From assembly GCA_019239965.1 (NCBI GenBank), contig JAFAZC010000075.1, positions 60,589 to 124,588 of the forward strand: DNA of 64,000 nt, written 5' to 3'. A model generated the notes under the pieces. That model made no database searches, was not told the DNA's origin, and worked only from the letters and a program-made list of their open reading frames with translations. Within the stretch, counting starts at the first letter, position 1; each line of letters begins with the position of its first letter. This document shows positions 25,807-33,030 of this stretch, piece by piece. Position numbers and translations under genes: made by a program. The DNA comes from Kutzneria sp. Lineage in GTDB: Bacteria > Actinomycetota > Actinomycetes > Mycobacteriales > Pseudonocardiaceae.

Positions 25807-27024
25807 CGGCGTGCGGTCGAGGTGGACACCGCGCCGCCAGACGTGGCGGATGTTGGTGGTGGTGGCTATGTCGGCGGTGGGATCGCCGTCGACCAGCAAC
25901 AGGTCGGCACGCAACCCGGGAGCGATCCGCCCACGGTCGGTCAGTCCGAAGCATCGGGCCGGGACCGAGGTGGCGGCGGCCAGCGCCCCGGCCGGGGTGA
26001 GACCGGCGGTGACCAGTAGTGCCAGTTCGTGGTGCAAGGTCAGGCCGTGTGCGGTTCCCGGGTTCGGCGCGTCGGTGCCGGCCAGCAGGGGCACGCCGGC
26101 CCGGTGGAGCAGTTCGGTGGCCTGGCGCGCGAACTCCGGGCGGGGCAGATCCGGCTGCGGCGGCCGCCAGCCGTAGGTCGACAAGGGGGTCAGCGTCTGT
26201 TGGGCGGACGGCCCGAGGTGGGGAGCCAGCCGCGGATCCTCGGCCAGCCGTTGGGTGCCCGGCGTGCCATGGGTGAAGTAGGCCTCCATCACCGCCAGTG
26301 TCGGTACGACGAACACTCCGGCCGCGACGGCCTGGTCAGCGAAGTCCGGCTCCGGCGGGCCGTCGGCGAAGATGTGCACGAGTCCGTCCACCCCGGCGGC
26401 CAATGCCTCACGGGCCGCCCTCTGGGTGGTGGCGTGGGCCACTGCGAGCAGCTGGTGATCGTGTGCCGCGGTCACTAGCGCGGCCACGGTTTCCGGTGTC
26501 AGGTCCGGCAGCGGTGTGTCGCCCCAACAGGTGTTGTCCTCGCTGATGATCTTCAGATAGTCGATGCCCTCGGTGACCCGGTCCGCCACGAACCCCGCGG
26601 CCTGCTCGGGGCCGGTGAGAGTCGGGCGACCGCCATAGATGTCGCCGACCTTCTCGGAGTTCGGATGCCCGCCGGGAGCGGAGGCGCCGATGCCGGCCGA
26701 GCGCAGGTCGGCCACGTCGTCCCGGCTTGCCGCCGCCGACTTGAGTTCGGCAACCAATCCGGGGGAGGAGAACATGTCCAGCGAGGTGCTCACGCCGAAC
26801 GCGAGTGTCTGCGCCAGATCCTCCACCGACACCAGATGGGTGTGGGCGTCGATGAGCCCGGGCAGCAGAGTCTGTCCCGGCGCGTCGAACACCTCGGCGC
26901 CATCCGGCACCTCGACGGACTCGCCGACCTCGGTGATCACGCCGTCCCGAAAGACCACCGATGACCGCGGCCACCTCCGCTCACCGTCGAAGACACTCGC
27001 GTTCCTGATTACCGTTGTCGTCAT
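25798..27024 (-). CDS. Amidohydrolase family protein (imidazolonepropionase-like)
   Basis: 408-residue metal-dependent hydrolase with a TIM-barrel flanked by a composite beta domain. The metal ligands HTH appear in LPGLIDAHTHLVS, further histidines in AVAHATTQ and LVHIFADG, and the final Asp in LLAGTDAPNPG. The C-terminal GRIAPGLRADLLLVDGDPT is typical. ATG 27024 has GGGAG upstream. It lies between cobL and cobE on the opposite strand, so it interrupts the cob cluster. Substrate unknown; members act on amides, ureas or prolidase-type peptides. Confidence 0.88.
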   Translation of the reverse strand: MTTTVIRNASVFDGERRWPRSSVVFRDGVITEVGESVEVPDGAEVFDAPGQTLLPGLIDAHTHLVSVEDLAQTLAFGVSTSLDMFSSPGLVAELKSAAASRDDVADLRSAGIGASAPGGHPNSEKVGDIYGGRPTLTGPEQAAGFVADRVTEGIDYLKIISEDNTCWGDTPLPDLTPETVAALVTAAHDHQLLAVAHATTQRAAREALAAGVDGLVHIFADGPPEPDFADQAVAAGVFVVPTLAVMEAYFTHGTPGTQRLAEDPRLAPHLGPSAQQTLTPLSTYGWRPPQPDLPRPEFARQATELLHRAGVPLLAGTDAPNPGTAHGLTLHHELALLVTAGLTPAGALAAATSVPARCFGLTDRGRIAPGLRADLLLVDGDPTADIATTTNIRHVWRRGVHLDRTPRR

Positions 27025-27075
27025 CCGGATCTCCCTACCCCAGCGGATGAGATGGTGTCCGGGCAACGCTAGTAC

Positions 27076-27576
27076 GTGACGGCTGGAGGAGTTGTGCCGG
27101 ATCTTCTGGTGGTCGGTCTGGGGGCGTCCCGAGGAGTCGCTGCGGATCAGGTCATGGCCCTGCTTTCCGGGCTGGACCGGGAGCACGGCCTCGACCCGCG
27201 CGCGGTTCGCGCCTTCGCCACCATCGACCTCAAGGCAAACGAAGCGGGCATCCTGGATGCCATCGACACCTGGTGCCGCCGCACCGGATTCGGTGAAGCG
27301 CCGCCGGTCCTGCTGACCTATCCGGCGAGCGTTCTCGCCGCCGTCGCCGTGCCCAACCCGAGCACGGCCGTATTGCGGGCAACCGGGACGCCCAGCGTCG
27401 CCGAGGCCGCCGCCCTGCACGCTGCCGGCGTGCTCGCGGCGGACACCGTCACAGAAGGCGACGTGGAACTCGTGGTGCCGAAGATCAAGAGTGGCACGGT
27501 CACACTGGCCGTCGCCGGAATTCCGCCCGCGCCGCGAAACAGGGTGCCGCGGCGGCGCCCAACAGTGCGATCCTGA
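27076..27576 (+). CDS. cobE: CobE/CbiG C-terminal-like cobalamin biosynthesis protein
   Basis: Small protein of the CobE/GbiG C-terminal family, 166 residues. Characteristic segments are VGLGASRGVAADQVMALL near the start and FATIDLKANEAGILDA in the middle. CobE in aerobic corrin synthesis is implicated around precorrin-3/5 handling, but its biochemical role is not settled. GTG 27076 is used; a GTG at 27094 sits close behind GGAGGAG but with short spacing. Divergent from the amidohydrolase with 51 bp between. Confidence 0.8.
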   Translation: MTAGGVVPDLLVVGLGASRGVAADQVMALLSGLDREHGLDPRAVRAFATIDLKANEAGILDAIDTWCRRTGFGEAPPVLLTYPASVLAAVAVPNPSTAVLRATGTPSVAEAAALHAAGVLAADTVTEGDVELVVPKIKSGTVTLAVAGIPPAPRNRVPRRRPTVRS

Positions 27577-27581
27577 CTGGC

Positions 27582-28295
27582 GTGGACGACTTGGACCCGG
27601 TACCCGAGGACTGGCGGCGAGCGCTCGCGGTCGTCGCGCATCCCGACGACCTGGAATATGGCGGTGCCGGCGCGGTGGCCCGCTGGACCCGTCAGGGCAA
27701 GCAGGTGATCTACCTCCTGGTCACCAGGGGCGAGGCCGGGATCGACAGCATAGCTCCCGAGGAGGCCGGGCCGTTGCGCACCCGCGAGCAGATCGCCAGC
27801 GCCGCCGTTGTCGGCGTGGACCGGGTCGACTTCCTCGACCATCCCGACGGCATGATCGAGTACGGTCTGCCGCTGCGCAGGGACATCGCGGCCGCGATCC
27901 GTCGGTACCGGCCGGACGTCGTGATCACCGCCAACCACCGGGAACGCTGGCCGAGTGGTGGCTCGAACATGGCCGACCACCGCAACGTCGGACTCGCCGT
28001 GCTGGACGCGGTCCGGGACGCGGCCAACCGCTGGGTGTTCCGCGACCTCGAATTCGACCCGTGGACCGGGGTGCGCTGGGTCGCCGTGACCTCCTCACCG
28101 GCCTGCACCCATGCGGTGGACATCACCGACACCTTCGACCTCGCGGTGGCATCGCTGCGGGAGCACCGCGCGTACCTCGCCGCGCTCGCTGGCGACATGG
28201 CCGACGCCGAGACGTTCCTGCGAGGCGCGGCCACCGAAGCCGGTCGCCGCTTCGGCGGCCGGCTGGCCGTCTCGTTCGAACTGGTGACCACATGA
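27582..28295 (+). CDS. PIG-L/LmbE-family deacetylase
   Basis: 237-residue zinc-dependent N-deacetylase-like protein. The diagnostic AHPDD motif is in VVAHPDDLEYGGAGAVARW, with the third zinc ligand likely in NMADHRNVGLAVLDAV. No signal peptide. It starts 5 bp after cobE and overlaps cobH (ATGA), so it is a true operon member. The family includes MshB and Mca of mycothiol metabolism and antibiotic deacetylases; no reaction in the known B12 pathway requires it. Function here is unknown. Confidence 0.88.
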   Translation: MDDLDPVPEDWRRALAVVAHPDDLEYGGAGAVARWTRQGKQVIYLLVTRGEAGIDSIAPEEAGPLRTREQIASAAVVGVDRVDFLDHPDGMIEYGLPLRRDIAAAIRRYRPDVVITANHRERWPSGGSNMADHRNVGLAVLDAVRDAANRWVFRDLEFDPWTGVRWVAVTSSPACTHAVDITDTFDLAVASLREHRAYLAALAGDMADAETFLRGAATEAGRRFGGRLAVSFELVTT

Positions 28296-28906
28296 CCGGC
28301 CCGAGTGAGGCCGAGTCGTATCGGATCCTGCGGTCCCGCGTGGACACCTCGGATCTGCCCCCGCTGACCAGATCTGTGGTCGAACGAGTCGTGCACACCA
28401 CGGCCGACACCAGTTGGATAGGTGACCTCGTTGTCGACGAGGCTGCCCTCCAGGCTGGTCGTGCCGCGTTGGCCGCGGGAGCGCCGCTCGTCGTCGACGT
28501 GCGGATGCTTGCCGCCGCGGTAGCTCCGCTTCCCGCCGTGGTCGGCCTCGACCAGCGCGGGGTGTCCGATCTTGCCGGTACGGCAGGCGTCACCAGATCG
28601 GCCGCGGGCATCCGAATGGCCGCACGTCGGTATCCCGACGGCGCCGTCTGGGCCATCGGCAACGCACCGACGGCACTTGGCGAGGTGGTGCGGCTGGCCC
28701 GAGTCGGTGAGCTTCGTGCCGAGCTCGTCATCGGCGTCCCAGTGGGATTCGTCGGCTCGGTCGATTCGAAGGCCGCGCTGCGGCGGTCTGGTCTGCCATC
28801 GATCAGTACACGCACGGAGCGGGGCGGTGCGGCTGTGGCCGCGGCGGTACTCAACGCGCTGACACGGAACCTTGATCCGGGAGAGGCTGGTGCGCATGTC
28901 GGCTGA
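28292..28906 (+). CDS. cobH: Precorrin-8X methylmutase CobH
   Basis: 204 residues, CobH/CbiC family. It moves the methyl group from C11 to C12, forming hydrogenobyrinate. The catalytic-type histidine lies in VERVVHTTADTSW, and VIGVPVGFVGSVDSKAAL is the family's signature near the C-terminus. ATG overlaps the PIG-L stop by 4 bp. Its 3' end overlaps cysG by 11 bp. Confidence 0.93.
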   Translation: MTGPSEAESYRILRSRVDTSDLPPLTRSVVERVVHTTADTSWIGDLVVDEAALQAGRAALAAGAPLVVDVRMLAAAVAPLPAVVGLDQRGVSDLAGTAGVTRSAAGIRMAARRYPDGAVWAIGNAPTALGEVVRLARVGELRAELVIGVPVGFVGSVDSKAALRRSGLPSISTRTERGGAAVAAAVLNALTRNLDPGEAGAHVG

Positions 28907-30113
28907 GCGGCACTACCTGGTCGGTCTGGACCTCACCGGGCGGCGCGTCGTCGTGATCGGCGGCGGGACGGTCGCTCAGCGCCGGCTGCCGAGGCTGGTC
29001 GCGACCGGCGCCGCGGTCGAAGTCATCGCCCCGCGGGTGACTCCCGCCGTGCAGGCCATGGCCGAGACCGGCGAACTGACCTGGCATCAGCGTGTGTACA
29101 CCGACGGAGACCTCGACGGCGCCTGGTACGTGGTGGCGTGCACCGAGCTAACCCAGGTCAATGCCGCGGTCGCCGATGAGGCGGAACGCCATGCGGTGTT
29201 CTGCGTCCGTTCCGACGCCGGCAACGCCGGCAGCGCGGTTACTCCCGCGGTCGGTGAACACGACGGCCTGCTGGTCGGCGTGCTGTCGGGCGGGCAACCG
29301 CGCCGGTCGGCCGCTGTGCGGGACGGAGTGCTCCACGCGTTGCGCACCGGCACGGTCGGCGACGACGTGGGGAAACGGAACATGGCCGGTGTCGCGCTGA
29401 TCGGCGGCGGCCCAGGCGACCCCGAGCTGATCACGGTCCGCGGCAGGCGGCTGCTCGCCAGTGCCGATGTCGTCGTCGCCGACAGGCTGGCACCCCGCGA
29501 ACTGCTCGACGAGTTGCCGCCACACGTCGAGGTGGTCGACGCCGCGAAGATCCCCTACGGCCGGGCCGCCAGCCAGGACGCCATCATCTCGACCCTGATC
29601 GACAGGGCGAGGGCCGGCAAGTTCGTCGTCCGGCTCAAGGGCGGCGATCCCTACCTGTTCGGACGCGGTTTCGAGGAGCTGCTCGCGTGCGCCGACGCCG
29701 GCGTAGCCGTCTCGGTCGTCCCCGGCGTGACCAGCGCCTTCGGCGTACCGGCCGTGGCCGGGATTCCGGTGACACATCGGGGCGTCGCGCACGAGGTGGT
29801 GGTCGTGTCGGGCCATCTGCCGCCGGAGGACGAGCGGTCGCTTGTCGACTGGCCCGCACTCGGCCGGCTGCGCGGCACCCTCGTGCTCCTGATGGCGGTG
29901 GAACGGATCGGGTCGTTCGCCGAGGTGTTGCTCGACAACGGCCGTGCGCCGCACACACCGGTCGCGGTCGTGCAGGAGGGGACGAGAAGCACGCAGCGGG
30001 CACTTCGGACCACGCTGGCCGAGGTGGCCGCCGACGTCGCGGCGCAGGGCGTCCGGCCGCCGGCGATCATCGTCGTCGGACCGGTCGCCGCGCTCGGTGA
30101 CCACCTCGACTGA
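28896..30113 (+). CDS. cysG: Siroheme synthase-type uroporphyrinogen-III C-methyltransferase
   Basis: 405 residues in two parts. The N-terminal Rossmann domain (about 1-150; VVVIGGGTVAQRRLPRLVATGA) resembles precorrin-2 dehydrogenase/ferrochelatase. The C-terminal SUMT domain (about 165-405) has LIGGGPGDPELITVRGRRLL, VRLKGGDPYLFGRGFEE and VPGVTSAFGVPAVAGIPVTHRG. It makes precorrin-2, feeding both siroheme and B12. ATG 28896 has GGGAGAGG 9 nt upstream. The M. tuberculosis counterpart lies in the same cob neighbourhood. Last gene of the cob operon; converges on the helicase. Confidence 0.93.
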   Translation: MSAERHYLVGLDLTGRRVVVIGGGTVAQRRLPRLVATGAAVEVIAPRVTPAVQAMAETGELTWHQRVYTDGDLDGAWYVVACTELTQVNAAVADEAERHAVFCVRSDAGNAGSAVTPAVGEHDGLLVGVLSGGQPRRSAAVRDGVLHALRTGTVGDDVGKRNMAGVALIGGGPGDPELITVRGRRLLASADVVVADRLAPRELLDELPPHVEVVDAAKIPYGRAASQDAIISTLIDRARAGKFVVRLKGGDPYLFGRGFEELLACADAGVAVSVVPGVTSAFGVPAVAGIPVTHRGVAHEVVVVSGHLPPEDERSLVDWPALGRLRGTLVLLMAVERIGSFAEVLLDNGRAPHTPVAVVQEGTRSTQRALRTTLAEVAADVAAQGVRPPAIIVVGPVAALGDHLD

Positions 30114-30140
30114 TGAGCCCCTGAACTCGGTGATCGCGAC

Positions 30141-31622
30141 TCAGCGGTTGCGCTCGAGGTGACGCCGGCGGTTCGGGCGGGAGCCCCGGACACCGCGTCC
30201 GCCGCCGTGTTCGAACCGACCGGTCCGGTCGCCGAACCCGTGCCGGCCACCCGCGGCCGACCCGCTGGGACGACGCACGGGGCGCTTGGGCGGTGCGAAC
30301 TCGGCCACCGGCTCACCGCTGGGCGTCCTCGCGCCAGTGATCCGGATCAGTTCATCGTCGCCGGGACGAACCTGGGTGCTTGTCGGCTTCACGCCGGCCC
30401 GCGCCGTCAGGCCCTGCACCGCCCGCCGCTGATCGTGGGTGACCAGTGTGACCACGGTGCCCGACCTGCCGGCGCGCGCCGTGCGCCCGGCCCGGTGCAG
30501 GTAGTCCTTCGGGTCAGCGGGCGGATCGACGTGCACGACGAGACTCACGTCGTCGACGTGGATGCCACGGGCGGCGACGTCGGTGGCCACCAGCACCGGC
30601 ATGCTGCCGGAACGGAACTCGTTGAGCACCCGTGTCCGCGCGTTCTGCGCCTTGCCGCCGTGCAACGCGCCCGCCTGCACGCCGATCGAACGCAGCTTCT
30701 TGGCCAGGCGGTCGACGTGGTGTTTGGTGCGCACGAACATGATCGTGCGCCCTTCACGCGCGGCCACCTCGCCGACGACCGCGGGCTTGTCGTCCGCCGA
30801 GACCATGAGCAGGTGGTGTTCCATGGTGGTGACGCTGCCGGTCGGTGGTGCGACCGAGTGCACGACCGGGTCGGTCAGGTACTCGCGGACCAGCTTGTCC
30901 ACGTCGGAGTCCAGCGTCGCGGAGAACAGCATCCGCTGGCCACCGGGAGCCGTCAGGTCGAGGATCGCCCTGACCTGCGGCAGGAACCCCATGTCGGCCA
31001 TCTGGTCGGCTTCGTCCAACGCGGTGAACCCGACCTCGGAGAGCACGCAGGTGCCCTGCCTGACATGGTCGGAGAGCCGGCCCGGGGTCGCGATGAGCAG
31101 GTCGACACCGCGGCGCAGGTGGTCGACCTGGCGAGTGAAGGACGTGCCGCCGACGACCGTGCGACACCACAGACCCAGCGCGCGGGCGAACGGAGTCAGC
31201 GCGTCGCTGACCTGCATGGCCAGCTCGCGGGTCGGCACGAGGACCAGCGCGCGGGGATGCGCCGGCCTCGCCCGGCCACCGGCGAGGCGGGACAGCAACG
31301 CGAGACCGAAGGTCAGCGTCTTGCCGGAGCCGGTCTGGCCGCGGCCGAGCACGTCCCTGCCCGCCATCGCGTCGGGAAGGGCGGCGGCCTGGATCGGGAA
31401 CGGCTCGGCGATGCCGGCGGCGGTCAGCGCGTCGAGCAGCGGTGTGGACAGACCCAGTTCGGCGAACGTGGGCAACGGGCCCTCGGGCAGCGTGGACTCG
31501 GGATACTCAGAGATGATGGACCTGCGGAGCTCGACCGGCTTGCCGCCACGGCGTTGGTTCGGGCGATGCCGCCGGTTGCGGGGCGCGCCACCGTGACGGC
31601 GGTCGAGCGAGGAGACTGGCAC
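30141..31622 (-). CDS. DEAD-box ATP-dependent RNA helicase (RhlE-like)
   Basis: 493-residue RNA helicase for RNA unwinding, probably in ribosome assembly or cold adaptation. Motifs in order: Q-motif EPFPIQAAALPDAMAG, motif I GQTGSGKT, PTRELA, DEAD in ALDEADQMADMGF, FSAT, and VI HRAGRTARAG. The N-terminus is basic (RRHGGAPRNRRHRPNQRRGG), and the C-terminal tail is Arg/Gly-rich, typical of RNA-binding extensions. GTG 31622 follows GGAAGG at 6 nt. Confidence 0.92.
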   Translation of the reverse strand: MPVSSLDRRHGGAPRNRRHRPNQRRGGKPVELRRSIISEYPESTLPEGPLPTFAELGLSTPLLDALTAAGIAEPFPIQAAALPDAMAGRDVLGRGQTGSGKTLTFGLALLSRLAGGRARPAHPRALVLVPTRELAMQVSDALTPFARALGLWCRTVVGGTSFTRQVDHLRRGVDLLIATPGRLSDHVRQGTCVLSEVGFTALDEADQMADMGFLPQVRAILDLTAPGGQRMLFSATLDSDVDKLVREYLTDPVVHSVAPPTGSVTTMEHHLLMVSADDKPAVVGEVAAREGRTIMFVRTKHHVDRLAKKLRSIGVQAGALHGGKAQNARTRVLNEFRSGSMPVLVATDVAARGIHVDDVSLVVHVDPPADPKDYLHRAGRTARAGRSGTVVTLVTHDQRRAVQGLTARAGVKPTSTQVRPGDDELIRITGARTPSGEPVAEFAPPKRPVRRPSGSAAGGRHGFGDRTGRFEHGGGRGVRGSRPNRRRHLERNR

Positions 31623-31812
31623 AGAGAACCTTCCAGACGGTGTCACAGCGTCGTCGAACCGGCACAACACCGCTGTCGTCGACGACGAATGGGAGCACCG
31701 CATCCTGACCCGCGAGGGCGGCGGGGACACTCGGTTCCACGCGCCAATTTTCGGTGCGATGGCCATGGTATCCGATCTCGGTACCGTCGCGGTCGCGGGG
31801 CGGGCTGGGTGA

Positions 31813-32757
31813 TCAGGCCAGGCCGGCCTCCCTGCGCAGGTCAGCGAGCAGGTCGTCGGTGTCGGCGAGTTCAACGGGAAGCCCACGGGCCCGGAACCAC
31901 GACGTGATGTTGCGCACGTCACGAGCGAGGAACTCCGGCCCATTGGGGTTGGCCACCAGATCGACGACCTGCGGCAGGTCGATCACCATCAGGCGTTCCC
32001 GGTGCACGAGCAGGTTGTAGGCGGACAGGTCCCCGTGCGCGAGACCCTGCCCGGCGAGCGCATGGAGCGCCTCGACCGCCTGTCGCCACAGGTCACGCAG
32101 CAGCGCGCCGCCGGGCCGCAGTGCCGCCAGCCGTGGGGCCGCGGTCCCGTCGTGCTCACCGAGGAACTCCAGCAACAGTTCGGTTCCGGTGCGCTGCACC
32201 GGGTACGGAACCGGTGCGCCGACCGCCCACAGCCGGCCGAGGGCGGCGAACTCGGCCGCGGCCCACTGCTCGGCGATCAGGTTGCGGCCGAACGAGCTGC
32301 GTGCGGTGATGGCCCGCATTTCCCGGGACCTGCGTACCCGGCGCCCCTCCAGATAGCCGGCGTCGCGGTGGAAGAGGCGGTGGTCGCTGTCGCGATAGCG
32401 CTTGGCGGCGAGCAGGCACTCCCGGCCGGTGCCGGGAACCGACCGCCGCAGCAGATGGACGTCGGCTTCCTTGCCGGTCTTGACCGATCCGAGTTCGTGG
32501 TCGACCGCGGCCAGTTCGGTGATGACCCAGTTCGGTCTCGGCAGCGGCCCGTGCTCGCCGTCGTCCCATGTGGACCAGCGGTCGGCGCCATCGGGTAGGT
32601 CCTGTGGGTCTGGGGTGTCCGCGCGCCGCGCGGTGAGGCGGGCCCTGGCGTCCTCGGTGAGCCGGCCACGCCGGCCGGGAGCCGGCGGGTCGTCGTCGAA
32701 ACGGCGCCTGTGCCGGCGGATGGGAACGTCGCGGTGAGTGGATTCGTGCTCGCGCAC
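31813..32757 (-). CDS. RIO1-type atypical serine/threonine kinase
   Basis: 314 residues with the RIO kinase fold. STGKEAD-like loop appears as VKTGKEADVHLLRR, the ATP-binding lysine in LAAKRYRDSDHR, the catalytic loop as GLAHGDLSAYNLLVHRERL and the metal-binding segment as VIDLPQVVDLVANPNG. The first ~80 residues are basic and probably disordered. GTG 32757 is preceded by GGGAG. Bacterial RIO proteins are kinases or pseudokinases of unclear target; here the key residues are kept. A 29-codon ORF lies just upstream. Confidence 0.88.
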   Translation of the reverse strand: MREHESTHRDVPIRRHRRRFDDDPPAPGRRGRLTEDARARLTARRADTPDPQDLPDGADRWSTWDDGEHGPLPRPNWVITELAAVDHELGSVKTGKEADVHLLRRSVPGTGRECLLAAKRYRDSDHRLFHRDAGYLEGRRVRRSREMRAITARSSFGRNLIAEQWAAAEFAALGRLWAVGAPVPYPVQRTGTELLLEFLGEHDGTAAPRLAALRPGGALLRDLWRQAVEALHALAGQGLAHGDLSAYNLLVHRERLMVIDLPQVVDLVANPNGPEFLARDVRNITSWFRARGLPVELADTDDLLADLRREAGLA

Positions 32758-32808
32758 TGGTGAGGTCTCCCTGTTTCGGGCGGGCACCCCACCGCACTGG
32801 CCGGTGGA

Positions 32809-32898
32809 TCAGACGGTTGTCAACCAGACGGCGGAGGGCCGAGGAAAGATGCGGAATCCGGGACGGGCACATGCCACGTCGTCAGTGGTGACGGCCAT
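32809..32898 (-). CDS. Possible 29-residue upstream ORF/small protein
   Basis: ATG at 32898 is preceded at ~5 nt by AGGAGGAGGT, the strongest Shine-Dalgarno sequence in this region. It encodes MAVTTDDVACARPGF and 14 further residues ending WLTTV, stopping 51 bp before the RIO kinase start. Third codon positions are mostly G/C. It could be a small protein or a leader ORF affecting kinase translation. I recognise no family. Confidence 0.4.
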   Translation of the reverse strand: MAVTTDDVACARPGFRIFPRPSAVWLTTV

Positions 32899-33030
32899 CG
32901 GACACCTCCTCCTCTCCTTCTCGTCCTGTTCGCCGCGCAACGCCGCGGCCGGAAGCCCGGCGCCCCCAGTGCTCGGCAAGGATGCCCGGGCCCGCTCCGG
33001 CCGGCAACCGGATTTCCCGGTCCTTGGCGA

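Noticed and set aside
32913..33030. Possible gene between the 29-codon ORF and the GGDEF-EAL stop
   Set aside because: No start with a ribosome-binding site or biased codon pattern on either strand; treated as intergenic.
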